Shown: positions 1 to 32,357 of the stretch, piece by piece
Numbering within the stretch: position 1 is the first letter of the stretch
Layout: every line of letters starts with the position of its first letter
Origin: Hormiphora californensis
Taxonomy: Eukaryota; Ctenophora; Tentaculata; Cydippida; Pleurobrachiidae
DNA length: 64,000 bases
Assembly: GCA_020137815.1 (NCBI GenBank)
Contig: CM035360.1
Coordinates: forward strand, 315,001-379,000
Direction: 5' to 3'
Notes under the pieces: generated by a model
Database searches by the model: none
Seen by the model: only the letters and a program-made list of their open reading frames with translations
Told to the model about the DNA's origin: nothing
Translations under genes and position numbers: made by a program

Positions 1-630
1 TTCCCACAGCTATAATTGATTAATTAACACACATGTGTTTCCCACAGTTACAGCACCAGTTGGAGCACCAAGCAGCGCTAGGACTGCTGGAGAAGATTCA
101 CCACGTCAGCCACCACAGGGATGCCCTGTTAAAGAGGAGCTTTGAAACCATTCTAGAGAGATTCAGCTTTAGGTAAGACACATGAGTCAGCTTTAGGTAA
201 GGGACAAACTTTCAAATTAGACACTGTCCCCACTGCCCCCCACCCGCTGTGACCAACTCTATGAAGGACAGTCAAGCCGACCCTTTTTGAATTATGTTTC
301 CAACTATTTCCTCACCTCTCTCTCTCTCTCTCCCTCTCCTTCAGTTCAGTATATGACAGCAGTGAGATGAGTCTACCCCCCATAACTGGGCTCCCAACCC
401 ACAAGCTCCTCCCCAAAACAGCTCCTGGTGGTCTGGGTAGGATAGCTGAGGAGCACGGGGGTGGTGGAGGAGGAGGGAGGGGTGGAAGGAAGAAGAAGAC
501 GAGCAGCACCGGATCCAGTAAATGGGGGTACGTTTAGATAATGTCAGCTCTCACTGAGAATCTCTGTATGATATTTGATAAACAATGATTACACCAAATT
601 TCGGGTGATTCAAATCTCCCCTCTCCCCAC

Positions 631-1037
631 TCCAGGTCCGTTGTGGATGGTGCGAGGGGTGCAAGTGGGGGACCCTCTCTCCCCACTAACCCCTCTCTCC
701 ACTGACCCCTCTCTCCCCACTCCAGGTCCGTTGTGGATGGTGCTAGGGGTGCAAGTGGGGGTCCCTCTCTCCCCACTAACCCCTCTCTCCACTGACCCCT
801 CTCTCCCCACTCCAGGTCCGTTGTGGATGGTGCTAGGGGTGCAAGTGGGGGTCCCTCTCTCCCCACTAACCCCTCTCTCCACTGACCCCTCTGTCCCCAC
901 TCCAGGTCGGTTGTGGATGGTGCTAGGGGTGCAAGTGGGGGACCCTCTCTCCCCACTAACCCCTCTCTCCACTGACCCCTCTCTCCCCACTCCAGGTCGG
1001 TTGTGGATGGTGCTAGGGGTGCAAGTGGGGGTCCCTG
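631..1037 (+). repeat. 90-bp tandem array carrying five copies of a 3' splice site and exon start
   Basis: Units begin at 631, 721, 811, 901 and 991 with a strict 90-bp period. Each carries a pyrimidine-rich acceptor (CCCCACTCCAG) and the first ~40 bases of the following exon. In the coding frame every upstream unit meets a TGA (in CACTGACC), so only the fifth acceptor leads into an open exon. The paralogous intron at 3600-3639 has a single unit, so the expansion is specific to this copy. Confidence 0.92.
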
Positions 1038-1130
1038 GAACCGGATCAAGATCACCCTCCCCAGATGTGAGAATGAGACGCCCGTTACTGGAGGATTTGG
1101 GGGACTCTCCTCCAACGAGGTAGGACGACC

Positions 1131-1196
1131 TTGCCTTGTCGACCCTGTTTCACTGTGCCCCTCTTTTGTAAATGTAAAGGAGGGTTAGAACATAAC
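1131..1196 (+). repeat. Short dispersed repeat (TTGCCTTG...GGGTTAGAACATAA type)
   Basis: An intronic block starts with TTGCCTTGTCGACCCT and ends with GGAGGGTTAGAACATAAC. Similar blocks occur at 3774-3840 (the duplicated copy), 15051-15100, 42664-42727 and 55845-55889. All lie in introns. I do not recognise the family. Confidence 0.6.
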
Positions 1197-1502
1197 TAGG
1201 ATATCCCGATGAACTAGTTTTATCTGGAGATATCATGAGATATCATCTTGGTTCTTGTTTCCATGAAGTTGAGATAAAAATGGGTTTTAATTCTCTAACC
1301 CATGATTCCTACCTCCCCAGCCCTCCACCACTTCCCTATTGGGTCTGTCCCGGCGATCTAGGGTCCACAAGATGGCCAAGATTGAGAGTGGTGGGTTTCA
1401 TGTTCCGTCCTACCTTGCTACCAAGCCAATTCCACGGGCTCGCGACAGGTGAGAGTTCGGTTTAGTTACTTAATGTAGTGGCACAGGAAATTGGTATCTC
1501 TC

Positions 1503-2036
1503 AGGCTATAAGCATACTGATCGTGATGATCATAATCAGGTCAGTGTGCGGAGATTTTGATGGTCACCATCAAAGAAGCGCACACACTGATGGTTATCAT
1601 CATGATGGAGGCTTGATCATGATGCATCATGATGCTCTCAAACCATAGTGTGTTCACGTTTGATCATCATAAACCATAGTGTGCGCACGTTTGATCATCA
1701 TAGACCATGCTCAACTTGCTGTAACTTGCCTTTTGATTATGATCATCATGACCAGTGTGCTCAGCATGATGATGATATCTCCCCCTTGCCCAGTCGCGCG
1801 CTCTGAGAGGCTGTTGCATATCACGTGACCTGTACAACAGCCTCTAAGTGCGCGCGAATTCGTACACGTGGTACATATCACATGACTACAGTGCAGCCCT
1901 CCATAAGAATAAGATCAGAACGTGCGCACACTAGGTGTTGATGATCATCATCCAACTTAAGAGACGGCTCCAGGGCCAGCTCTTACTTCATCTTTTTAAC
2001 TGATTATGATCATCACGATCAGTATGCTTATAGCCT
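1503..2036. mobile_element. 534-bp MITE with perfect 37-bp terminal inverted repeats
   Basis: The first 37 bases (AGGCTATAAGCATACTGATC...) are the exact reverse complement of the last 37. The interior is full of GATCATCATGATCA-type inverted repeats, and no ORF is present. The duplicated gene copy has the uninterrupted sequence GGTATCTCTCACTCTCC near 4133-4150, which is the empty site. The target duplication is only 1-3 bp and its exact length is ambiguous (C or CTC). Confidence 0.85.
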
Positions 2037-2044
2037 CACTCTCC

Positions 2045-2138
2045 CTGTATGGCGGCGCCATACCCAAGAGAGAGAGGAGAGAGAGAGAAAGAGAGCGAGA
2101 GAGAGAGCGAGAGAGAACGAAGAGAGAGGAAAGAGAGC

Positions 2139-2173
<35 letters not shown>

Positions 2174-2221
2174 CGAGAGAGAGACTCTACTCTATATCTC
2201 TCTCTCTCTTTCTCTCTTTCT

Positions 2222-2280
<59 letters not shown>
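2045..2280. repeat. Facing GA and CT tracts next to a MITE stub
   Basis: A stub of the CTGTATGGCGGCGCCA element (2045-2065) is followed by about 120 bases of imperfect (GA)n and then about 85 bases of (CT)n on the same strand. The two tracts are complementary and could fold into a long hairpin or a triplex. The tract ends about 85 bp upstream of the TATA box of the next gene. Confidence 0.85.
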
Positions 2281-2281
<1 letters not shown>

Positions 2282-2366
2282 CCCTGTTGATCGGTTATTT
2301 CTTTGTGCACTACTTTAGTAATCACCATGTGATGCAATAACATGCAGGTGATCACACAAAGTCCCC

Positions 2367-2374
2367 TATAAATA
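2367..2374 (+). promoter_or_regulatory. TATA box of the downstream gene copy
   Basis: TATAAATA lies 40 bp upstream of the ATG at 2414. This spacing puts a start site near 2397 and implies a very short 5' leader. Confidence 0.5.
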
Positions 2375-2413
2375 TGGGCCCCGCTTGTTTGCTTGTCATA
2401 TTTCTTTCAAATC

Positions 2414-4425
2414 ATGTTTTCTGCCCGTTGCCAAACTCCTGTTTTTGACTTCTCCGATCGAAATGCCAAGGATACACAGCAAGGAATGCCGTTTGGGAAG
2501 ACGGCCAGGATTCAGCAGGCGGATAGGCAGTTTGCTAAGCATCTTAATCAGATAAAGAAGGTGTCTGAGAATGAGCTAACTAGGGAACATAGGTGTATTG
2601 AAGAAGTCTTCAGACTGGAAATGGTGAATACGGCACTTAGGCATATATGGCACTTAGGATGCCACAGTGTGGCAGCCACACCATTAATCATGGTCCATGA
2701 TTAAAAACATTAAAACACCCTTCACTGTCACGTTAATTGCTAATTAGTTAATCAACAGACCCCACTCAGCTAGTTGCTAATTTGTTAATTACTTACTAAT
2801 TACTTACTAATTAACACATGTGTTTCCCTCAGTTACAGCACCAGTTGGAGCACCAAGCAGCGTTAGGACTGCTGGAGAAGATTCACCACGTCAGCCACCA
2901 CAGGGATGCCCTGTTAAAGAGGAGCTTTGAAACTATTCTAGAGAGATTCAGCTTTAGGTAAGCCGTAAGGGACACATGTAAATTAGTCACTAGTCAGCTT
3001 TAGGTGACGGAAAAACTTTCGAAATTGGTACCGTTGTCAGTTGTTGAGCTTACTCAACAACTTGTCGGTATGTGTACAACTGTCCACTATCTTTATTCAA
3101 GGCCAATATTGGCCGACCCCCCTATCATCAATGACATGAGGCACTGCCCCCACCCGCTGTGACCAACTCTATGAAGGACAGTCAAGTTAGACACGTGTTT
3201 GAATTCAAAAATATTCCAACTATTTCCTCACCTCTCTCTCTCCCCTTCAGTTCAGTATATGACAGCAGTGAGATGAGTCTACCTCCCATAACTGGGCTCC
3301 CAACCCACAAGCTCCTCCCCAAAACAGCCCCTGGTGGTCTGGGTAGGATAGCTGAGGAGCATGGGGGTGGAGGAGGAGGGAGGGGTGTAAGGAAGAAGAA
3401 GGCGAGTAGCACCGGATCCAGTAAATGGGGGTACGTTTAGATAATGTCAGCTCTCACTGAGAATCTCAGTCAATAATCTCTCAGCGCGATGCCTGACAGT
3501 CAGGCATCGCGCCTGACTTCTCTCTCATAATGCATTAGAATGGGTCAGTGCGATGGTCAATAATCTCGGTATGATATTTGATAAACAATGATTACACAAA
3601 ATTTCGGGTGATTCAAATCTCCTCTCTCCCCACTCCAGGTCCGTTGTGGATGGTGCTAGGGGTGCAAGTGGGGGTCCCTGGAACCGGATCAAGATAACCC
3701 TACCCAGATGTGAGAATGAGACGCCTGTTACTGGAGGATTCGGGGGACTCTCCTCCAACGAGGTAGGACGACCTTGCCTTGTCGACCCTGTTTCACTGTG
3801 CCCCTCTTTTGCAAATTTAAAGGAGGGTTAGAAAATAACTAGGATATCCCGATGAACTAGTTTTATCTGGAGATATCATGAGATATCATCTTGGTTCTTG
3901 TTTCCGTGAAGTTGAGATAAAAATGGGTTTTAATTCTCTAACCCATGATTCCTACCTCCCTAGCCCTCGACCACTTCCCTATTGGGTTTGTCCCGGCGAT
4001 CTAGAGTCCACAAGATGGCCAAGATTGAGAGTGGTGGGTTTCATGTTCCGTCCTACCTTGCCACCAAACCAATTCCACGGGCTCGCGACAGGTGAGAGTT
4101 CGGTCTAGTTACTTACTGTAGTGGCACAGGAAAGGTATCTCTCACTCTCCCTGTATGGCGGCGCCATACCCCATTTGGTTCTCAAATCAGTGCGCTCAGA
4201 TGGGTCGCGGCGCCAGACAGCACTCTCCTGGACCTGAATTACAGGAATCAAATATGATTCTAATCTAACACACTACCCCCTTGGTAATTAATTAATTAAT
4301 TAATAATTACCCTTTGTAACCAAACTATCCTCCTATGCAGGTACTTACAAGCAATGAAGGAGAAAGTTTCATTGGGTGATATCAAACAGTGCGGCTATCT
4401 CCGAATCTCAAAAGATCCCCCTTGA
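2414..4425 (+). CDS. Coiled-coil protein of unknown function, downstream tandem copy
   Basis: Six exons (2414-2623, 2833-2957, 3251-3430, 3639-3762, 3964-4091, 4341-4425) join in frame to 283 codons plus stop. Residues ~30-110 are polar and helical, with runs such as DRQFAKHLNQIKK and LTREHRCIEE, and probably form a coiled coil. Then come a proline-rich linker, a Gly-rich stretch followed by RKKK (about residues 145-160) and a basic C-terminal half ending GYLRISKDPP. No signal peptide or membrane segment is seen. I do not recognise the protein; the helical part faintly recalls vertebrate CCDC190-like proteins, but that is weak. A TATA box lies 40 bp upstream. It is the intact member of a tandem pair. 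Confidence 0.75.
3489..3518. repeat. Short palindrome inserted in one gene copy
   Basis: GCGCGATGCCTGACAGTCAGGC and its continuation form a near-perfect inverted repeat within a ~90-bp stretch that is absent from the same intron of the upstream copy. Confidence 0.6.
4151..4220. mobile_element. 70-bp MITE, CTGTCTGGCGGCGCC family, with 8-bp target duplication
   Basis: The element runs from CTGTATGGCGGCGCC to GGCGCCAGACAG and is flanked on both sides by CACTCTCC (4143-4150 and 4221-4228). An exact 8-bp duplication suggests mobilisation by a hAT-type transposase. Relatives lie at 2045, 25974, 26845, 47481 and 61027. Confidence 0.85.
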
Positions 4426-5150
4426 ACACTGTTCAGAACAGCACATGGTGCCGTGTAGGACGAATGGAATCACGTCGTCGCGTGGATCACTGCACTGGAA
4501 CACTAGTGTACACTGGAATATAGGAACATTGGACAATGGACACTGGGACAGTGGGACTGGGACATTGGGAAAGATTTAAGTGCATCATCATAAATGACTT
4601 TCTAGAATGTTAGCTTCTTGTTGCATCACTATGGACCTCCTCTGGAGCTACCATGGTGTCTCATTGAGCTGAGATTATAATTATATATTATAAATATAAT
4701 TAATATTGTAAATATACAGATCTTTAATTTAATTTTAGATTTTAAATATTGCCTTATTATTATTATTTGGCTTTGAACGGCCCGTTAACGGGTCACGGCT
4801 GAGCTGTTTCACATGTGATTATTGCCATACCGGCTAACACTGCAGCTTTCAGTACAAGGAGCCATCGTCAATTTATTAAGTTAAGGACCTAAATTTTCGT
4901 GTTACTGACGTTTTGGAACGCGCGAAATTATTATTATTTGAATGCTTTTACGTAGCGCGCGCATTTTAAACAGCACACGCGCGCGCCATAATTTTCTATT
5001 TTGGCTCTATCTTGAAAAGCTGGTCCACTTAACTTTTGCGTTTTTTAAATTTTTTTTCATGCCTGTTTCAAAATTTTTAGCTTGAAACTGGCACTCCCAC
5101 ACCCATTCGACCCGTTTTTGAACAACTAGCATGTTTCAATAAGGTTAGCC
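4426..5150. other. Intergenic, AT-rich
   Basis: This holds the 3' end of the coiled-coil gene and the upstream region of the pseudokinase gene. TAATTAATTA-type runs lie just before it (4286-4307), and AT-rich tracts (4675-4770) may include the polyadenylation region. A GC-rich patch near 4960-4990 contains CGCGCGC. I see no further gene. Confidence 0.6.
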
Positions 5151-26503
<21,353 letters not shown>

Positions 26504-27723
26504 GGGGCAGCTGTTATACTGAAGGGGGCTGCTGGTTATTGAGTTTAATGTACTCGGCCCTCTTTCTCACTATTCAATCAGGGATCCGTAATCCGCAAGG
26601 GAGGTTACACAATAGGGACAATTGCTGGGGAGTTTATGAATATGATAATGATTATTGAATTCGTTGGGTGTATTTGCAATTTAACTTATGAAGGCTGTAG
26701 CTGGGATAATGGGAATAAAGTTATGTCCTTTATTTGCTGGCCTGTCGGATGCAGGGGTGTATTAAATTTAGTGTTAACCGTCGTTTTGTACAGTATAATG
26801 AAGTGATTTTATTTGTTTATTATTTTCCTTACGATTACTTTCACCTGTCTGGCGGCGCCAGACCTCGTCTTGAGAATCAAATGGGAGTCTGGCACCACCA
26901 GACAGATTGTCACAACATATGAATTGTGGAGCTGTGACTTTTGATGTCGATATTATGATTTCCTGTAGAATCTGTTATTACTATTGTTACTAAGTTATTG
27001 TTTGTGAGGATTGAGTTCGATTTAGGAATTATTTAAGGGGATTCACACTTCACGGTTCACACTCTTTTTCCGTTCTTCACAATCATCACAAGGCTATTCT
27101 GTTACTTGTCCTTAAAATATTATTTGGTTTGTCATTTCTCACTGCATTGTTCAGCTGTGTTAAAGTTATTCAGGTTGTTCCGTGGAAATTTGTTCTGAAA
27201 TCTAAAAAACTATGCGTCTTTGATTTTCTACACACGACTGCAGCAACGAATTGTGGGTGGCACACAATGGATTTAGACCTGAATCCCTTAATTGGAACTT
27301 CGAATTACAAGTGATTTACAGGTTATGATGCATTTTTGCTATTAACTTGCAATTGTTCTAGGGTGAGCCATTTCTCCCACCACAGTCCACCATGACATCG
27401 CCACATGTCATTTTGTGAAAGTGAAACTGAATCAAACTGAACCTCGACCGACCGTTTGAAATCCAGGTGACTGGAAACGGAAAGGCAGCAAGGTAAACTT
27501 CACGTACTTGTGCAGTGCTGAAATGATGTACTTTCATCAGATCAATGTCAGTGCGCGCGGCTACTGAACATGTTTTGCAGGACCAAAACTGTCCACGTAG
27601 TGAAAATACTGTCAGGGTCCAAAACAAACCAGTCATATTTTGCAAATTTTGAATTATAAACCATCGCTCAACAATCATACTCCCGGATTCAATATATTAT
27701 ACACTAACAAAAACTGTCAACGT
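26504..27723. other. Intergenic between two convergent genes
   Basis: This contains the 3' end of the pseudokinase gene (AATAAA near 26712) and another CTGTCTGGCGGCGCC MITE at 26845-26905, flanked by ACTTTCAC and ATTGTCAC (6 of 8 identical). ORFs here look accidental, and I see no gene. Confidence 0.6.
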
Positions 27724-28964
27724 TCACTCTACAGGGAGGCTCACTGAAGAAAAGGGTTTGTCCTCTGTCATAGTTACATCTTCATCAGACTCTAAAAACT
27801 CAAAAGATCGCCTAACTAAAAACTCAGGTATACCCAAACTGAGAAAATCCGAGGCATCCAAATCACTATGGTGATCGCACAACACATCCCAGGATGTCTC
27901 AATCAAACGTGGAATCTGCAACTCCAACTTAAACAGTTTGTTGATTCGTTTTAGTAATTCCTCCTAGTGTAACCATTCTGGTCCTTCCATGAGCAATACT
28001 CACTACCACCAAACACGTATATGTTACCATCAGGGCCCAGGGAGGAGGAGTGGAAGAAGATCTCAGTAGGAAGTGTTTGGGGGAGTTCCGACCAGGTATA
28101 GGTGTTCAGGTCCATCACCCATATCTCCTTACTAGCATCTTTATAAGGCATTGGGATCCTTTGGTCGTTGTCCAGTACAATAGTAGTCTGTAATGTCACC
28201 TCTCCCCCAATAACATACACCCTATCACCCACTTTAGTACAGGAGTGAGCGGTCCTTCCAGCTGGGACCCGGGAAGATGGGCTAGTTATCTCAGACCACG
28301 TGTTAGTTTCAGTACAGAATACTGGCAACTTTCCAAAATCCTCAACAGCAAAGGGACATCCCCCGCCGAAAATTATAATTTTACCATTGTGTTCGATTGA
28401 TTCAGCTCGGTATCTCCCCGGGGTAGGACTCCTGAGATAACTAGTATTTGTCCAGTTAATCGTATCTATCACATGCATTGTGTTGAAATACATCTGCCCT
28501 GTAGTACCCCCGTACATATACAGCCGGGACCCATCAGGTGACATGGATATACTGTGCCCATAACTGGCCTCTATAGGATCACCTTTACATCAACAACACT
28601 CCACTCCAAGTTAGTTAGATCTAGGATTCGGAGTTGACCACAGTTGGAGAAACCAAAGTTAGGTCCGGAACCCCCGTACACTATTATCTTGCTCTTCAGT
28701 GCTATTACAGCGGATGAGGCCGTTGCGAGGGGGTAGTCATCTGGGTTTGATTTCAACTCGCTCCACTGTTGTGAGTTGATGTTGAAGGACCAGAGATCTC
28801 GTTTTAGTTCACCCCGAGGCTGCTCATTTGGGCTGAGATCTCGCTGGGTGTAGCCACCAAATAGGATTAGGGACTGGCCGGCAGTTACAATTCGGTGCCC
28901 ACTCCTAGCCGAAGGGAGGTCTGAGGAGGGACAGATGGGGACGACTCTCATACCATAATGTTTC
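27724..28964 (-). CDS. KLHDC10: KLHDC10-like kelch-repeat protein, 5' end missing and two apparent frameshifts
   Basis: The last exon starts at an acceptor (boundary 28964) and encodes successive kelch blades: SARSGHRIVTAG with LILFGGYT, IIVYGGSG, LYMYGGTTGQMY, IIIFGGGCPF, VYVIGGEV and IYVFGGS. The C-terminus, KRINKLFKLEL, LIETSWDVL and LSLGIPEFLVRR, matches the KLHDC10 tail (a BC-box-like element in that family, which acts as a Cullin-2 ubiquitin-ligase receptor). The frame shifts by one base near 28571-28590 (WSVVDVK versus GDPIEASYGH) and again near 27955-27975 (before KRINKLFK). Both sides of each break are conserved, so assembly indels are more likely than a dead gene. The first exon was not found. 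Confidence 0.75.
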
Positions 28965-29322
28965 CTGGAAAATAGGAAGAATGGTTTTAGACAATTATAA
29001 AATATAAATAGAGGGGGATAACTCTATCAATTAGATAAGAGGGGGATAACTCTATCAATTAGATAAGAGGTATTAGGTAACATCTAGATAAAGGTAACAG
29101 GGGAGAGGTATTAGGTAATATCTAGATAAAGGTAACAGGGGAGAGGTATTAGGTAATATCTAGATAAAGGTAACAGGGGAGAGGTAAAATCTAGATACAA
29201 GAGCCCGGAGCCGAGGAAGTGCCGAAGCCAATTTATGGTTAAGTTGTAACGTAAGGAACAGGCTTCAGACTGATTTGATAGGTTGCTGCATGTCACTAGC
29301 TTGATAGCCCAGGAAGTGGGTA
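28965..29322. repeat. Short tandem repeats upstream of the kelch exon
   Basis: Two copies of GAGGGGGATAACTCTATCAA (29009-29055) are followed by three to four copies of a ~38-bp unit containing TATTAGGTAATATCTAGATA (29070-29190). Confidence 0.75.
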
Positions 29323-30060
29323 CAGTCGGACCCCGATTTACCGGGATCCTCGGGGGAAGCCATTTTGCCCGGTAAATCGGGGTGCCCGGTATATCGGGGT
29401 AGAGCATATTTGACCCATAAATCCTACTTTTGTCCAAAATTCTATACCAAGACACCTCGAACTGTATATGTATTATACATTTATTGATGACAATATAATG
29501 ATCATTGCTTCTTTCATTAGAAATAGAAAATTTAAAAAATTCAAAAAAAATTGTAAAAACTTTTTCTAGGGTAAACCACCCCGACCGAGTCCGAATCGTG
29601 TTTCGAATCGGTGCATCTTATCGCATGTCCTGCCGCTAATTAGACGGTTCGAAACGAACCGATACGTGATACCATGCCGAATTTAGGCACCTTAAGCGGG
29701 GTGAGGAAGTATCAAAGTTTCAAAATAACTTTTTCTCTGAAAATTTACGTGGAGCATCGATCAAAGCATTGACAATGATTCTGTAAAATTTTGCAAAAAA
29801 AGTTATGAAATTTTTCTAAGGTATACCAGCCACGTTCGAATCTTGTTTCGAATCGGTGCATCTTATCACGTGTCCTGCCGCTAATTAGACGGTTCGAAAC
29901 GAACCGATACGTGATCCCCATTCTAGACCTAGCGAATTGCAAATGCAAGTTTACCAACCGGCCAAACTTCGAAAATTTTCCAAAAAAATCGGGGGAAAGA
30001 AATCCTCCCGGTAAATCGGGGTTCCGGTAAATCGGGGCCCGGTAAATCGGGGCCCGACTG
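29323..30060. mobile_element. 738-bp TA-flanked element with CAGTCGGACCCCGATTTACC ends
   Basis: CAGTCGGACCCCGATTTACC faces GGGGCCCGACTG, with TA at 29321-29322 and 30061-30062. Inside, a ~100-bp block with TTTCGAATCGGTGCATCTTA and ACGGTTCGAAACGAACCGAT appears twice (near 29590-29680 and 29835-29915). The ends are pogo/Tigger-like. No transposase ORF is present, so it is non-autonomous. Confidence 0.85.
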
Positions 30061-30891
30061 TATCAGACGAATTCGAGTGCTTAAAAAAACAAGGTTCTTA
30101 CTGATCGTAAAGTTAAAGAGCTAAGGCCATAGTAGGGAACAAACTAGTCCATCCACCCCTCGGATATATATTAGGGGGTGAGGGGTTTTACAAAATATGC
30201 AAGAGAGAATGTCATAGCCCACAGCATATATCTGATACACTGAAATGACATGTCAGGCACATAGAGGGGGAGTGGGGACACATGTAAGACACATAGAGGG
30301 TGAGTGGGGGGACATGTAAGACAAGTGAGTGAGAAAATATTCGGAAAGAACTCAGAAATTATAATATCATAAATCTTAAATTCCCTTTACTTGTACAAAA
30401 TATATAACAAGAATTATTGCATTATGTATTCATAATGCGGTGTTTCCCTGCCCTCCGTCGACAGGATCAGTATCACACTATCAGTATCACAATATCAAGG
30501 CTTGGTCACAATGTGAGATGCATGCGTCCTGTATGTATGCAGTTACACAGCTGTTTTACTCTACCCTCACCCCTTCAGCAACAGTGTTGTGAGCGCCGCG
30601 CACAGCTTTGAAAAATAAGCGTCCTGACATCATATTTCATCAAAACAGTTATTTGATTTTATGAAGGAGCAGTTACTATGCTGCTACCGTGACACACGCG
30701 ATTTTGACCACGCTCGAGTTACTATTTCAAATCCGAGATTTCTAAACCCTTTATGATCTTTTTAGCACACGTGCTAAAACGATCATCCGGGTGGATGCCC
30801 TTCGGGCATCCACCCGGGCAGGGAAAAAATTCTGTGTCATATCAAAAAATAGAAATCCCCGTAAATAAAATTGATAAATAATGATAAAGAT
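30061..30891. other. Intergenic with one strong hairpin
   Basis: CCGGGTGGATGCCC and GGGCATCCACCCGG form a 14-bp stem with a three-base loop at 30787-30817. It lies ~70 bp downstream of the FKBP stop (minus strand). No gene is seen. Confidence 0.6.
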
Positions 30892-32357
30892 TTAAAGTTC
30901 CTCACGCTTAATTTTCTCTTCTTGCAGCAAATCAACTGAATCTCTCCCATCAGCAGTCAACAACACTTTAACAACCGTCAGCTTACTGTAAAACCCTGTC
31001 TCGGGAGGAATGAGGAAGAGAGAGGAGCCTGATTTGTGGGCCAAGTTGGCTGGTATCCAACACACCCTCTCTTCACCCTGACACATTCCCACCAAGGCAT
31101 CATCCCATCCTGGTACAAACAAACCACGTCCAACGGGGTACCTCATCTCCCCACTTCCCACCACCTCTCCCTCAGGTTTAGTCACTGTGTAGGATAGTTG
31201 GATATAATCTCCTGCAGCCACTACATACCCACAATTTGTGACATCACGAGATTTCTTGCATGTCACCTCCCCTTCCTTCTCCCCCTCCTCACTCTTTGTA
31301 ACGAGGTGCTGCGTGACCGTCACCTCGTAGTAAACATACGACCACTGTGGTACTGGACCCTCCCATCGAGATCCATAACCCATTTTAGGAGGGATTGTCA
31401 GCTGAATTGGGCCACCCTTACAATACCCGACCACACCCTGATCAATCCCAGCAATGAGCTGCTTGGATCCAACTACAAACTTCAGTCCTGCTCCTTCATC
31501 AAAAACTTTACCATCTGGCAGCCAGCCAGTGTACTCAATCTCCACCTCGTCACCGACACTAATGGGAGTCTCACAGTCTTTAGACCCAGTACTGGTCACT
31601 TCAGTAGGTAGTTCAAGGGGGACTGGGTAGGAGGGTGGGTTGCTGTTTATCTGGACCAGGTGGACATCAAACATAAGTGTTGAGTAGCCCGGGATGTTAC
31701 CTGTACAGGTGGGTAAAAATATCAGGGACATCATTGTGGTGAATATCTTTCTATTTTTGATCTTATTAGGGGTGTATACTGTTTGTTAAACAAACCTCGT
31801 GTAAGACCATTGATTAAGTAATTCGCATACCCTCTCTTAACTAACCTGTCCCCTTGGCACCGTAAGCATATTTGCTTGGCACAATAAGTCTCCTCCTTTC
31901 ATTGATACACATCTCTTTAGTTCCAATCTGGTAACCCTCAATCACTCCACCCACTCCTAGTGTGTAGTGGAATGGCACGTTGTCCCTGTTGTAACTTGAG
32001 TCGAATGTCTCACGTGTCTTGTAGAACCTGGAGAATTTAGTGGATTTTAGTTGATGAGTGACAGGCAGTCTCGTTTTCATCATCACAATTCATCCATATC
32101 ATGGATAGGGATGGAAGCAGATATGATGCCTACGGTGCTCTGTGGACAGATTGGTTAACAGATATAGTCGAACCTTTAAAAACAGCGCTGATTCCCGCTG
32201 ATGAAACTTAGTATTACCTGCCGAGGTACTGGACGTGCATGACATCCCCCTTTCTTGCAATATCGGTACAGTTAGGTGGACGATATAGCACGTGCACTGT
32301 GACATCCGTGGGCTCTGATGTCACCAACCCAAACAAAAAGGAGAGTAGGATCATCAT
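30892..32357 (-). CDS. ER peptidyl-prolyl isomerase with tandem FKBP domains
   Basis: Three exons on the minus strand (32218-32357, 31846-32027, 30892-31700) encode 376 residues. A signal peptide (MMILLSFLFGLVTS) is followed by a first FKBP domain (MHVQYLGRFYKTRETFDSSY, GVGGVIEGYQIG, RRRLIVPSKYAYG), a second (VEIEYTGWLPDGKVFDEG, IAGIDQGVVGYCKGG, LTIPPKMGYGS) and a degenerate third (IQLSYTV, PVGRGLFVPGWDDALVGMC). The C-terminus REEL resembles the HDEL/HEEL signals of FKBP9/10/14, so ER retention is likely. Its role would be prolyl isomerisation during folding of secreted proteins such as collagens. The ATG directly follows CCCCTCTAG, an acceptor-like sequence. Confidence 0.9.

Larger units (their letters stand above)
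48..1448 (+). pseudogene. Upstream, 3'-truncated tandem copy of the coiled-coil gene at 2414-4425
   Basis: Four exons are visible at 48-172, 345-527, 996-1119 and 1321-1448, with GT-AG borders and continuous phase. They match four of the six exons of the downstream gene almost base for base. The first exon would lie before the window. The final exon of the downstream copy (starting YLQAMKEK) has no counterpart here: homology ends in a MITE and a GA/CT tract, after which the promoter of the next copy begins. The transcript would therefore need another 3' end, or would have to splice into the last exon of the next copy. The exon starting at 996 is preceded by five tandem copies of its own acceptor. 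It could be a decaying duplicate or a functional gene with a readthrough 3' end. Confidence 0.6.

Noticed and set aside
534-1123. Long overlapping ORFs on both strands with repeated peptides
   Set aside because: They are read-throughs of the 90-bp array; the true coding frame is set by the exon at 996.
1996-2355. Arg/Glu and Ser/Leu repeat ORFs
   Set aside because: Pure translation of GA/CT microsatellite; the same applies to similar ORFs near 13.6-14.1, 24.7 and 44.1 kb.
27358-27678. 106-residue minus-strand ORF
   Set aside because: No family, no splice signals and no neighbours suggesting a gene; probably chance.
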